A stretch of DNA of 40,103 nt from Evernia prunastri (lineage: Eukaryota > Ascomycota > Lecanoromycetes > Lecanorales > Parmeliaceae): NCBI GenBank assembly GCA_003184365.1, contig NKYR01000210.1, forward strand, positions 1 through 40,103, written 5' to 3'. The translations under genes and the position numbers were made by a program. Under the pieces are notes generated by a model. It was not told the origin of the DNA and did no database searches. It worked only from the letters and a program-made list of their open reading frames with translations. Below are positions 1 through 10,762 of the stretch, piece after piece. How positions within the stretch are numbered: position 1 is the stretch's first letter; each line of letters starts with the position of its first letter.

Positions 1-65
1 TATGTGCCTGACACATAGCCATAAACACTCCCTTTGTACCTGACAGCTAGGGTACGTCCGTAACA
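1..65 (-). repeat. Left copy of 65-bp inverted repeat (possible LTR start)
   Basis: This stretch is the exact reverse complement of 40039-40103. Identity ends at 65/66, where the reverse strand begins TGTTACGGACG. A TGT(T)ACGG start is common for fungal LTRs, so this may be the first 65 bp of an LTR that runs out of the window to the left. It holds small internal palindromes (TATGTG/CACATA and GTACC/GGTAC). A DNA-transposon terminal repeat remains possible. No partner sequence is visible beyond the window. Confidence 0.7.
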
Positions 66-326
66 AAATGAAAAAGAGTTGGAATTGAGAGTGAAATACT
101 GTTCTTTGGGACTCTCGGGCTTAGAGAGATCTCACTCTATACTGCAAGATTACATAGAAACATCAAGAGTTTCGGGTCAAAAAACGGGAAATGATTCTTT
201 ACGAAAGAGGTCCGACGATTGTAGAATACTCTCTTTCAATGATTCAGAATTCAGAGCATTTAATAGATAGATTACATGATCTCGCATAGTCGGTCAATCA
301 GGTAAGACTTCAGGGTAGTATGATAT

Positions 327-346
327 AATCAATCAATCAATCAATC
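327..346. repeat. (AATC)5 microsatellite
   Basis: Five tandem AATC units. A similar AATC run forms the 3' tail of the LINE at 32917-33535, but the flanking sequences here do not resemble that element. The stretch 66-378 holds no recognisable gene. Confidence 0.85.
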
Positions 347-378
347 AACCGATCATGGACGTTATTGATCGCAAGTTA

Positions 379-641
379 TTCAGGCCGGTTTTTAATATCC
401 GGACAGCTATTCCTTTTCCGGATAGCGCGCACACCTTTGAGCCTCCCACCTACCCATTCTACCTACATTTCGCGCTCTACATGGTGCAAGCAATGGACGA
501 GAATCTCATCACAGTCCAATTTATATGCAAGTATCCCAATTAGGAAATCATGAGGCCATGGAACTTTCTCATTGCTAACCAAACTCCAAACGCGCTGGCC
601 GAAATAGGACTAGCTGTCCGGATATTAAAAACCGGCCTGAG
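379..641. mobile_element. MITE-like element, 31-bp terminal inverted repeats, TA flanks
   Basis: The arms 379-409 and 611-641 match at 30 of 31 positions and start (T/C)TCAGGCCGG. TA lies directly outside both ends (377-378 and 642-643), as expected for a Tc1/mariner-type target duplication. The 263-bp element has no coding capacity; open frames across it are translations of the arms. Its right edge is about 200 bp upstream of LSM8. The superfamily is inferred from the TA flanks only. Confidence 0.75.
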
Positions 642-839
642 TAAATTTCTCACCGACATGCCTGAGGCTGCAAAGCCGTTGCCAAGACATTTTTTCCGCA
701 AGCACCCTCGCACCCAACATTGCTCGCCCGGCCGTTCACACAGCAAAATTTGAGTATTCGCGGTACTGTGAGCTATCATACGCAGCACCGGTCAACTTTC
801 GATATTCTTCTACACTTGGCGCATTGCGCTCGGAGGAAC

Positions 840-1206
840 ATGTCGCTCCAGTCTTATGTCGACAGTGAGAAAGACCTTCCCGCTCTGCAAGTACATCCAA
901 GAACCAACTACTAAAGACTATTGTGCATTCACAGAAAAAGTTCTGGTCGTCACCGCGGATGGAAGGACCTTGACTGGCACCCTCCTCTCCTGCGATCAGC
1001 TGACAAATCTCGTCCTGCGAAACACCATCGAGCGCGTCATCCGTCCCCACGATGATCCCGAAGATAGCGAAGAAGTTCCGCATGGCTTATACCTGATTCG
1101 AGGTGAAAATGTGGCGATATGTGGACTGCTGGAAGAGCAGATGGATGGTGAAATTGATTGGGCAAAAGTGAAGGGCAGTGTAATTGGAGGAGTGAAGCAT
1201 ACGTGA
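840..1206 (+). CDS. LSM8: LSm8, U6 snRNA-associated Sm-like protein
   Basis: There are two exons, 840-864 and 935-1206, encoding 98 aa. The 70-nt intron (865-934) has donor GTGAGA and acceptor TTCACAG. Splicing gives an N-terminus beginning MSLQSYVDKKVLVVTADGR, which fits fungal LSm8. Starting instead at the ATG at 856 would replace this with unrelated residues, so 840 is the better start. The Sm1 motif (VLVVTADGRTLTGTLL) and the Sm2 motif (LYLIRGENVAICG) are both visible. LSm8 closes the nuclear LSm2-8 ring that binds the 3' U tract of U6 snRNA and acts in pre-mRNA splicing and RNA turnover. The gene is convergent with EMC5. The length is normal and nothing is broken. Confidence 0.93.
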
Positions 1207-1845
1207 ACAATCCTAGAAAATAAATAGTCGGTAAGCACAACAAGCATTGGAGGTCGACGCCGTGGAGGTGCCGACATGGTTTAAGAGCGGGTTCACTGGG
1301 GAAGGCTGAGAGAATTTGGGGATGGAGGGTCAAAGCCCATGGAACGCAAGAGCAGCTGTGAGCCTCGACAAGCAAGGGCAAACAGTACAGTATGTCCTTC
1401 AATTCTAGTCTGCGAGGCATGCAAAGATAACCGAATGTGCTTTCCATAGCAGTTCTGTTCCCAATCCTCCGCGTGTCCTGAACGCAGCAGCAGCGGGGAA
1501 GAGGAGTGAGGGTATGGCGGAAAGTGAAGCATTTGCGCGATCAGCTTCAGGTATCCGTCTCCTGTCAATATCCTCCTCTCTTAAGACTGTTTCTCCATGT
1601 CGAAGCAAGATTCGGAGGGGATTTTACGACTATAAAGTTGGTCTAGCGAAGATCCTCAGGAGCTTTTTGCGCGACATCTGTGATAAGGGATGTCTTGTTG
1701 GATGTGGATTGAGGGTTGGTTCCACACCTTCAACGGGATCTACCTCGAACACCGCATCAATACAACACGTATCACTTAAAACTTCGCGGTGTCAGTGAAG
1801 CTCGGCCTATGAAAAACAAGCGATTACATACGTCTGTCTCACCCG
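1207..1845. other. Convergent intergenic region LSM8/EMC5
   Basis: This is the 3' flank of both LSM8 and EMC5. Short open frames exist on both strands (for example 1405-1608 minus, 67 aa), but I recognise none and see no supporting structure. Confidence 0.5.
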
Positions 1846-2431
1846 TCACCTTGTGTCGTCGCTCCCCTGGTCCCGAACCCAGTCTGCAAATGATTTCCTT
1901 TTGGCCTGTGAGAATCAAAAGACATCAGTCCACGAATCCTAAGGAGTTAAATCTTGGCATAATGGCATAGGACTAGCCATAGATGTACACCGCCTCTTCA
2001 TTTGGTCGCATTAAATACCTACTCTTATATCCACAAAGCTTAGCCTATCCTCCAATCCTTGGAATGGTCCACCGCCTCCGCTTTCTTTTTCCACTTTACC
2101 TGCCCATACTCTCCAGCTTATCGGCTTGAGCTCTTCAGCTCCAAGGACTAGTCCAACGCATATAAAGACCACAGAAAGGATTGTCTCTATTGAGACATCC
2201 AGCGGAAGGCCTACGGAGGGAGACTGGGAGGCTTTTGAGGAGGCGACCGACTGCTGAGGAGAGATTGCGTGAAGCGCTGAGTGCTCATAGGCTGAATAGC
2301 ATCTGCGAATTTTAAGAAACGTCAGCACTTTTTGATGTAAATTCTCGGCTTTGGAGCTAGTCGATGGCTTACGCATGGGCGAGAAGGATAGCACCAAGTG
2401 TGATCAGAGGCTTAGAGTAGGAAGAGGCCAT
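1846..2431 (-). CDS. EMC5: ER membrane protein complex subunit 5 (EMC5/MMGT family)
   Basis: Three exons on the minus strand: 2431-2373, 2302-2023 and 1905-1846, encoding 132 aa. The introns are 2372-2303 (donor GTAAGC) and 2022-1906 (donor GTAGGT, acceptor CTCACAG). The first exon gives MASSYSKPLITLGAILLAHA, the start of transmembrane helix 1. The second exon holds the family signature CYSAYEHSALHA, then a second helix (SVVFICVGLVLGAE) and the conserved LKPISWRVWAGK. The last exon restores the cytosolic tail AKRKSFADWVRDQG. Reading straight through intron 2 would stop early after DIR. EMC5 is a core subunit of the EMC insertase for tail-anchored and multipass ER proteins; it was also described as a magnesium transporter (MMGT1). 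Phases close exactly, so I consider it intact. Confidence 0.92.
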
Positions 2432-3429
2432 TTCAAAATTTGGTTTATCGCACAGAGCATTGAAAGGGAAAGGTCATGGTTCGGGGACTTTTGGCGCTGA
2501 TCACTGCCGCGCCAGGCGCGGCTCCAATCAGTTCAATCAGTACTTAAAGTTTATTTTTGTGAGGTGCAAAATGAATAAGAATGCTTGGCAAAATTCATCG
2601 CGCCCCATTTTCGGGGAAGAAATCAAAAACCTTTCTATTTCTTCAACTAAAACTCTTAGTATTACTAAACAATGTTATCCATGTTAAAGCAGTGAAGTTA
2701 ATTTAGAAGAGGCTTAGGGACATCGATATCTCTTTTCCGAATGCCGTATGAGCTTAGATTTACTGGATATACTCGACTCTTGATAATGTTAGAAGGGGAA
2801 TATCTCAAAGGTGGTTAGCCAATATCGCTGTCGAATGGTTTGACCCTCTTTCACGTCCGATATATATCGATATCTTTAAGCTCTCGATACAAGTTGTATG
2901 ACAGGTGCATGAAGAGAGGATTGGGGACAGGATACTCTCGAGGGTGATTTCTTGTGCAAAAGAGGAAGTCAGATCGCTATAGATTTTAAGAGCAGTCATG
3001 ATTGAACGATGGAGTGACTCTTCAGGACACAGAGAGGTTATACGCGGGACTTCCAGCATATCTAAAGGTCTCGGGGTCTTATATATATCTATCGCAACCC
3101 TGTAGAAGTACCCCCCCGAAAAGCCCAAGGATAAAGACAGTAAAAACCAATTCTATGTCCAAGCAGTGAAGTTACGAGTAGTTGAAATGATATAATTTAT
3201 CAAGTTTTGTTTTCTCAAAATATCTCAAAATAAATTTCAAACTCTTTAAAATCTGCAATAGTAGGGTACTCTGTATAATGACTCTGTAGATGGTCTTCGC
3301 TTTTTCAAGGAACAAGTTCTTCCATCATGATATCGAATTGGTTGTAAAGGCTAGAATGCTACGTTTTCGAATTTATAGAAGTAAAGCTCAATGTTTGTTG
3401 TGTGTGTATGCAACCCGTCGACATTCTCC
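2432..3429. other. Intergenic region, no gene recognised
   Basis: The region lies between the 5' end of EMC5 and the 3' end of MSH5. Close to EMC5 there is a GC hairpin (GCCGCGCC/GGCGCGGC, about 2505-2522), probably in its promoter. The rest is fairly AT-rich. The phrase AAGCAGTGAAGTTA occurs twice (about 2687 and 3162). An open frame at 2805-3128 (minus) matches nothing I know. Confidence 0.5.
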
Positions 3430-6400
3430 TCAATCACTTTCGTTCTGGCCATCCGGTAAACCTACTAGTGTTGCCAGTATCTTTCGCGCCTCTTGAGGTC
3501 CATTGACGCCTTGAGATAGGTCCCGAAAATCCTGAATTAGAAATAGCCGTGCTATTTCCTCCTATCCAACATTCAGTGCTCACACTTCACACAAATGTGA
3601 TGAAGATCGGTTACCGCATCTTTCAGGTCGTCCTCTTCCTTCTCCGGAATCTTTGCACATGCAGTTACTAGATCTTCGCCTTTTGCAACTATCTCCACAA
3701 GGTAATTGGCCCTGTTAACGATCGTCGCGTCAATCCCGTTCAAGGCCGCGCAACTTAAGTGTCAATTAGCGAAAGAATACACAAGGCTTGTTGTTGCCTC
3801 ACGAGCTACCATAACTGTTACTGCTACGGCCAAATCGAAAGCTATTTTCATGGTCAGCGGAGCATTAACGCTACAGTGAAGCTCATACTTGTACAGATAA
3901 GTTACCTGGTCCTCTAGTTCTTCTGCCCCTTTATCGAGACGCACCTCCATATAACCGTAAATTAAGGAGGGTCGAGATTGTAAGAATCCGGTTTCAAAAA
4001 TCTCATGAAAGTGAGTCGCAGCAAGAACTTTGGGTCTGTTGACTCCCAAGCTCAGAAAATGCTCAAAGACGCCACAGGCTAGGCCGGCACCATCTTGTTA
4101 AATAGTGTCAGTAAAGAAGCCGTCTCTGTTTGAAGAGGCAGGGTCTCATCAAAGGGCATGTTACCGCTTGAGTCTGTCCCTTTTCCAAATTCATCGATGA
4201 TTACCAAGCTCCGGTGCGTTGCTAGCGTTATCGCAAGAGCAACTTGCTGTAGATCAATCATGAAGGCACTCTGGCAAAGTGATACCGTTTCTCTGGTGGC
4301 AACCCGAGTCAATATCTTGTCCGTCAAACCCACAGTCGCGCGATCCGCCGGTACAAAACAGCCTACATGTGCCATATAGACAATTAATGCCACTTGTTTG
4401 AGATGGACACTTTTGCCGGAATAATTCGGACCAGTCATCATCAGCATACTGGGGCCCTTCAACGCGTCCAAATCAGCGGTTCTCTGAGAAACTCCTCTAC
4501 TCGCCCCGTGGTTTTCGACTTCGGCTTCTTTCAGATCGGTTGCGTCCGAGAGGCCAGGTCCTCCAATAAGGAAGGCATCATTAGGAACATACGCTGGGAC
4601 TGCGAGCTCTTGCAAGGGATGCCTACTACAGTGAGCAATTCCATATTTCACGCAGAGCTTGCCTTGAAAATTAGCTCACCGCCCACCTATCAGGACATTA
4701 AAGTCAGCATTACTTCTTGGACGCAAAATCTCGAGCATTGAGACATCTCGGCGGACTTGTAGGAGCCTTTGGCTACCGGAACAAATCGCACCATAAGAGT
4801 TGTAATCGAAAATAAGAAGAATTTGTTCCGAGCACGTACGTACCCTTGATTCGAATGACATTGTTGTATGTCACGCTTGGTCTAGAGAATTTGTACGTTC
4901 TGGCCCCTTGTGCAAGCGCGAGAAGGCTACAATAGTTAGTGAGCAAAGGGAAGTGGTCTTCATTGTATTTGACCTATCTAGCTCTCCACAAGCATCGGAG
5001 GCTTGGTTCAGCATAGTCTCTTGCTCTAAAACTTGCTGCCCGAGCTCGTGTATGATATCTATCTCTTTATCTGTGGGTGGACATGTCATTAGCCTTTCGA
5101 ATGAAAATGCTTCAATCTTGGGAGCGCACCGCAAATGACAGCATACATGTCTCCTAGCCTTTCGTCAAGCTCACGCATCCGGAAGTCCTTGTAATATACT
5201 CTGGTTGCCGTTGAGAAGATACGATCCCAGCGCTGATCCTCTGTTTCACTGCCTTCCCAGTCACCTCTACCAGTCTCTGGATTTGTTGGTATCGAAATCA
5301 AGAAGCCGATCTGGGGGAAGAAGATGACGTTTAGTTCGATACTATACATTTCCGGGATCGTTGCGGCAATCTCTTGAGATATCAGGTCCAGTAAATCTTC
5401 GATGCCGTCGTAAGTACGTTTCATATTGTCGAGCTCGTCACTGACACCCGTGGTAACCACAGTGCGATGCATCTCGGCAGACGCCGCGAAATCAACCTGC
5501 GACAGCGAAATTCAGCACGTGGACTTGATCTTTCAGGGATAAAGCAAGATTGCGAGTGCATACTATCCCACTGACGTTCCTTCCTATCCTCGCAAGGCCA
5601 TGGGGATCAAACTTCTGAAAAACCTAGCCATTGTATTCAGCCAAGCGGACGCAGGTAGTAACAAATGTCAGAGCTCACTTTCGTTCCGATCGTGAGACTC
5701 TCGATACCGACTATCTCGGCCAGATAGTCCCTAATCTGTAGCGCATGAAAAGCAAACTATACAAATCAGCATGGATCTGCAGTACTCAGGTGCCTTACCG
5801 AGCGGAGACTCGACCAAATGCCGCTCTTGATTCCACCCCCTTTACTCAATCCATTGCTGATACCTTTTCTCAGATGTATCATTACCGTCCTCATGTTTCT
5901 TATTTGACCCAAGCTCTTGATGATACCATTCATTGGACCGCTGTTGTCTGGTCTCAAGAATACACTAGCGGTCTCGAGCCTCTGATTGATCACGCTCAAT
6001 TTCAGACTCGGGCGCAGAAAGTATTGTCGGAGAAGATATTTGCCTTGTGGGGTCCTTGCAAGGTTGTGAAAGAGACCGTATATAGAAAGACCCTCCTTAG
6101 ATCCCGAGGAGGCGTTCATTGGGCCTTGGCTATGTGTATTGGGGTTGGATTCCGACTGCAATATCTGTAAAGAGGCCAATGTGTCTGCGTTGACAAACCT
6201 AGGTATGTTGCTTTACCAGTATGCTCTATATTTGACGGGAAACCCGAAGCTTACATTATGCCTTTCATGCTAAACATTTCAATTGTGGATATACAAAATG
6301 AGTTGTTGGCGTTCACGTCGTCAGGGAGATATTCGACGGCTTTCCTCCTTGCCACGTATGTGAGTAGTGCTCCAGTACATCCGATAGTCAAGCGGCTTTC

Positions 6401-7285
6401 CATATCGATCGACGCTGACAACCTCAACAATTTGCCCTGACGAACTGCATATCCTGCGTCGTTTCCATCGCAACAGTCATCGTAGGGATCGTTATCTCCT
6501 GGTATGATAAATGCGACCTCGGGGCTGCCGCCAGTGAAGGGGCGAAGATTAATGAGCTTGTTCTTCCCAGCGTCGTAATTGAACTCTGGGGACGGACGAA
6601 ATTCAAGAACATAGGGTAAAGCAAATCGATCACCTATCAGAGCACGTCAACCGTAACCTGGAGTGTCACACGGCCTCTACAGTCCTTACCATCTCCGTTG
6701 GCTGAACCTCGACTCCTCCCATCCGGGTCAAAATACTGCTCGACGGTCTCGTCAACTCGCATTGACAATATGACCACCGTGGGCTGAATGTGCAGCTTCA
6801 CTATCTAATCATCAATCCATGGACAGGTATTACACACCAACATACTCACAAGTGTCAATCACCTCCAATCCTCCACAACGAATGTCCTCCACCAGATGCA
6901 AGTTACCTGTAGAGGACTCGTAGTAACAACAGCCTACCGTACCCCCCCCTTTCATATCCACGCACATGATGACCTCGGCAGGGTCGCTGTCCTCTTCTTG
7001 CTCTACTTCGATAAGGTCCTCTTGAGCTACGTCGACAGCAGGAGGAGCAACGGACGAGAGGCGGGAATGGCGATAGGCAGGACGTAGGTAAGAAGACAAA
7101 GAACTCAAGCCGGTGGGAAGTTGCAGACTGATTCTTTTTGTAGGCGGTTGCTGAGGATGCTTGGTCGTCTGGAATTGACGAAGTGGAGATGATTGGACAG
7201 ATGATGATGCACGCGAGTCATTGCTCTGGCTCATTGTTGGCGTTGCAGCAATGGAGTCATTACGACGACGCTTGGCAGTAATCAT
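3430..7285 (-). CDS. MSH5: MSH5, meiosis-specific MutS homologue
   Basis: I rebuilt 15 exons (minus strand): 7285-6850, 6800-6690, 6633-6255, 6198-5799, 5756-5679, 5614-5564, 5496-5130, 5070-4974, 4926-4844, 4686-4680, 4622-4165, 4093-3889, 3841-3803, 3753-3615 and 3561-3430. Together they encode 993 aa with all phases closing. The N-terminal 100 residues are Ser/Arg-rich and low in complexity, then the MSH5 connector domain starts (GGTVGCCYYE). The core holds SLQILQSE and the ATPase: Walker A GPNYSGKS at about 734-741, the helix block AFMIDLQQ, and Walker B IIDEFGKGT at about 811-819. The pattern TGPNYSGKS-LKQVALIVY separates MSH5 from MSH4 and the mismatch-repair MSHs. The C-terminus runs through THFHEIFE and GRSSNSYGSSCAALNGID. 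MSH5 pairs with MSH4 as a sliding clamp that stabilises crossover intermediates in meiosis. The many introns make it look broken in single frames, but I find no true frameshift. An acceptor ending AAG at 4094 is less usual. Confidence 0.92.
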
Positions 7286-7870
7286 GGTCGTTGGTGGGAG
7301 CGAAGAAAAGAGCTCGAGGGATGGAAACGGGGGGTCTGCTGACCTTGGAAATAAGAAGAATTTCAGGCGAGCCCCATCAATAATTCACGGTATCCACATC
7401 AGAACAATTCACACGAGTTCCACATTATGGAGGAGACTCTCCAAAGTTCTTTTGTCTTTCTCAAGGCTACCTTACATCAAAATACTTGCAACGGTTTCTT
7501 GCTTCCATTCGGTGTGAGCTGCAATTGATCATGTCTAACCTCATTCCATACAGAAACCTCGTAAGAGTCCGGCAGTTTTCATTGCAGTATGCCTCATTGT
7601 GAGGAACTCTTCCACAAGTGCTTTGAATCACACTCTCATCCGTTGACAGGCCATCAGCTTCACAAAATCTGCCTCGAACTTCTACAAATAGAGGGGAGGA
7701 CTGGAAGTAGTAAGAGACGTGGATGATCAGCGCTTCTAGGTACCCATAGGAGTAGAAAGCACTCATCGACATCCGAAGGTCGCACTTCCGTTGGTAGCAG
7801 GTCAAAGCCCATTTGAGAGGCCGAACACCACCTGGCCTTACCTCCACAAAAAAAGGGGAATCCCATCTGC
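7286..7870. other. Intergenic region MSH5/HSP78
   Basis: This holds the MSH5 promoter and the HSP78 3' flank. One 126-codon minus-strand frame (7467-7847) is cysteine-containing but unrecognised. It directly follows the HSP78 stop and is more likely UTR or chance. Confidence 0.45.
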
Positions 7871-10480
7871 TTATGTATTCGGTAGAACAATTAGACTATC
7901 CCCACTATGTGTTATCTCTACCTTCGCATGTTGGCCGCTTTGAATTTCGCCTCTTATAATCCTGTCGGCCAAACCAGTTGCAATCTGCTTGGAAATCAGG
8001 CGATTTAAAGGTCTGGCTCCGTATTTTGGGTCAAATGCCTTCTCTGCAAGCCAATCTTTTACGTTATCGTCAAGCGTGAGCACAATGCGGCGCTCTTCAA
8101 GCCTGGACTGCAACTCATTCAGACGGATATCGACAATATCCCTTAAAGCTGACTTAGACAGACGACGGAAGAAAATGAACTCATCTAGTCTGTTGATGAA
8201 CTCCGGAGAGAAATTTGAGCCTACTACGGCCATGACTGCCTCTCTCGTAGAAGGCGAGATCTCTGGTGAATCTTGATATATTGGGTCAGCATCCACAAGT
8301 ATCTCAGCGCCAAGGTTAGACGTTAGTACGATTATAGTGTTGCGAAAGTCGACTTTGTGTCCTTGTGCATCTGAGAGAAAACCTTCGTCAAGCACTTGCA
8401 GAAGCAGGCCGGCAATATCGCGGTGAGCTTTTTCAAATTCATCAAATAGTAAGACGGCGTAAGGTTTTCTCCGCACGGCCTCGGTGAGCTGTCCAGCATC
8501 TTCATAACCGACATAGCCTGCAGGTGACCCCAACAATCTGCTGACTGTGTGCTTTTCTTGGAATTCGCTCATGTCAAATCGGATCATGGCGGACTCTGTT
8601 GAGAATAGAAAGCTTGCGAGCTTCTTGCTCAATTCTGTTTTCCCCACACCCGTGGGTCCAAGCATGAGAAAGGAAGCAATCGGGCGATCATTTCCAGAAA
8701 GACCTGCCCTTTGACGTCTTACTGAATTTGCAACGGCAGTCAGGGCCTCTTCTTGTCCGCGGATAGATTGCCGTAGGGTTTCTTCCATGTTGACGAGCTT
8801 TTCAATTTCTCCAGACATCAATTTGGTGACGGGGATGCCGGTCTGGCGAGATACCACGGCCTCAATGTCATGGACGGAAACAGAGTCGTGAATTATCTCT
8901 CCGTAGCGACCCGCTTCCGGAAATTCTAGTTGAGCTTGAAGCTTGGGAATCGTAGAGTATCTCAACTCCGAAGCCACGCCATACTGTCCTTGGCGCTGAG
9001 CATTTTCGAGTGCAATACGCGCTTTCTCCAAATCTGACCTGGCGTTCTTTATTGCGTCAATCTCTGATTTCTCCTTATTCCACACTTCGGTGAGCCTTGC
9101 AACTTCTTGTTCTTTGGACGACAGAGATTGTTCGAGCTTTTCCTTGCGCTCTATGCTTGTCGCGTCGCTCTCTTTTCGCAAGCTCTCTAATTCAATCTGA
9201 ATGGTCATGACCTGGCGACCCAAATCCTGAATAGGGTCAGGCTTACTCTCCTGCTGCAATCTCTGAGCGGACGCTGCCTCATCCACTAGGTCTATGGCTT
9301 TGTCGGGTAGAAACCTTTCGCTCAGATACCTATTCGACAAACTTGCCGCAGCAACAAGAGCGCTATCAAGTATCCGGACTCCATGATGGACCTCGTACCT
9401 CTCCTTTAGACCTCGGAGAATGCTTACTGTCTCTTGCACACTTGGCTCTCCTACGATGATGGGCTGAAACCTCCGAGCAAGCGCAGCGTCCTTCTCAATT
9501 GATCGGTACTCATTCAAGGTCGTCGCTCCACAGCACTGGACCTCCCCGCGTGCCAGCGCAGGCTTGAGTAGATTTCCTGCATCCAGGGAACCCTCTGCTT
9601 TACCAAGACCCAACAGAGAGTGCATCTCATCAATGAACAGTATCACTCCGCCGTGAGCATCCTCTACCTCCTTCAGTACAGCCTTCAATCGCTCTTCGAA
9701 GTCGCCTCGGAACTGTACGACAAGTTCAGTCGCTCTCTTCCTTCGGCGCAAAGACCGATCTCTTGGTAACACTGACCTTGGCACCTGATATCAAGAGTCC
9801 CAGATCTAAGCCAATCACCCGCTTTTCTTTGATGCTTTCGGGTACATCCTCACGGACAATCCGCTGGGCTAGACCTTCAAGCACCTAGTGCTTTCAAGGT
9901 CAACACCTTTTGCTACTCCCAAAAACCTCTCGCAATGACAATCTTTGTTTTCGGGGCAAGTCTTACCGCTGTCTTGCCGACACCAGATGACCCAACTAGG
10001 ACTGGATTGTTCTTAGTTCTTCGGGACAAGATCTGGATGAGGCGTTGAATATGCTGGTTCATATCTCCGTAATTAGCGCTCTTGACCATGCCTAGAGAGT
10101 AGAGTACATTTCGCAAAAACCATGCGTTTGTATAGAAAGATGCATACCGAGTCACGCCCAATAACTGGATCTAGCTTCCCATCTCTTGCTTTTAATGTCA
10201 GGTCCACGCCATACTGCTCGAGTGCCGGTTTCTCTTCCCCATGATCGTTACTTAAGTTCATACGATAACTGCCCCCTGGTGATCGTGGTCGACCATTGGC
10301 GTAAGAACGGTTGATTGTTCTGCAGATCGAGACTTGGAAACGCGGTTGACACCCCAGCTGTTGAGTTCTCGAACAATTTGCTTTAGCAGGCGTCAGCCTT
10401 GAAATGGATCTCTGCGTCGAAGCTAAACATCTTCTGCTCCAGGGCAGGGTCCTCGATATTGAGTTGGTGTGTGATGACAT
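7871..10480 (-). CDS. HSP78: Hsp78, mitochondrial ClpB-type AAA+ disaggregase
   Basis: Four exons on the minus strand: 10480-10148, 10053-9967, 9884-9777 and 9712-7871, encoding 789 aa. The first about 80 residues are rich in Ser, Arg and Thr and almost free of acidic residues, as in a mitochondrial presequence. AAA1 then begins at ALEQYGVDLTLKARDGKLDP. Walker A1 GSSGVGKT is at about 132-139 and Walker B1 LFIDE ends near 205. The middle coiled coil spans about 332-427. Walker A2 GPTGVGKT is at about 528-535 and Walker B2 LLFDE ends near 601. The final AAA2 small domain includes GARPLNRLI. There is no Clp N-domain, which fits Hsp78 and argues against cytosolic Hsp104. Intron 1 (10147-10054) is set so that GRDS joins HIQRLIQIL, keeping the family spacing. 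Hsp78 works with mitochondrial Hsp70 to recover aggregated matrix proteins. The gene is divergent from EFB1. Confidence 0.92.
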
Positions 10481-10762
10481 GGTGGTCAGACGGTGGAAAT
10501 ATCAATCTGGATGAAGGATTACATTGTTGACGGGTCAGCGCACGATCTGTGCCCACAACCCTTTTTGCATGATTCACGATCTATGCAATTAACTCCTATG
10601 GAACCCGGCACCTCATTTGACTTGCGGCCCAAGCCGAACGAACTATTTCTCTTAGCGCACTTTCGCACATTCACCTCCACATTTTTTCTTTCTTTCGCTC
10701 TTTACGACTAGAAGAACAAGTGCAGTCCCAAATTCTTGCCATATCGACTGCATATCGACAAG
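10481..10762. promoter_or_regulatory. Divergent promoter region HSP78 / EFB1
   Basis: The two start codons are 282 bp apart and face away from each other, so this stretch must hold both promoters. It has pyrimidine-rich runs near EFB1 (about 10675-10700) and spaced GAA/TTC blocks. I cannot define a heat-shock element with confidence. Confidence 0.5.

Noticed and set aside
355..788. Open frames of 62-82 codons on both strands near 355-788
   Set aside because: They translate the MITE arms (both show RPVFNIRTA), so they are not genes.
3430..7285. MSH5 as a pseudogene split over many short frames
   Set aside because: With 15 exons all phases close, the family sequence is continuous and no internal stop remains.
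7871..10480. Cytosolic Hsp104
   Set aside because: There is no Clp N-domain, and a basic Ser/Arg-rich leader comes directly before AAA1, which fits Hsp78.
10383..10577. A short frame overlapping the HSP78 start
   Set aside because: It is a shadow in another phase; the frame starting at 10480 joins the conserved AAA1 sequence.
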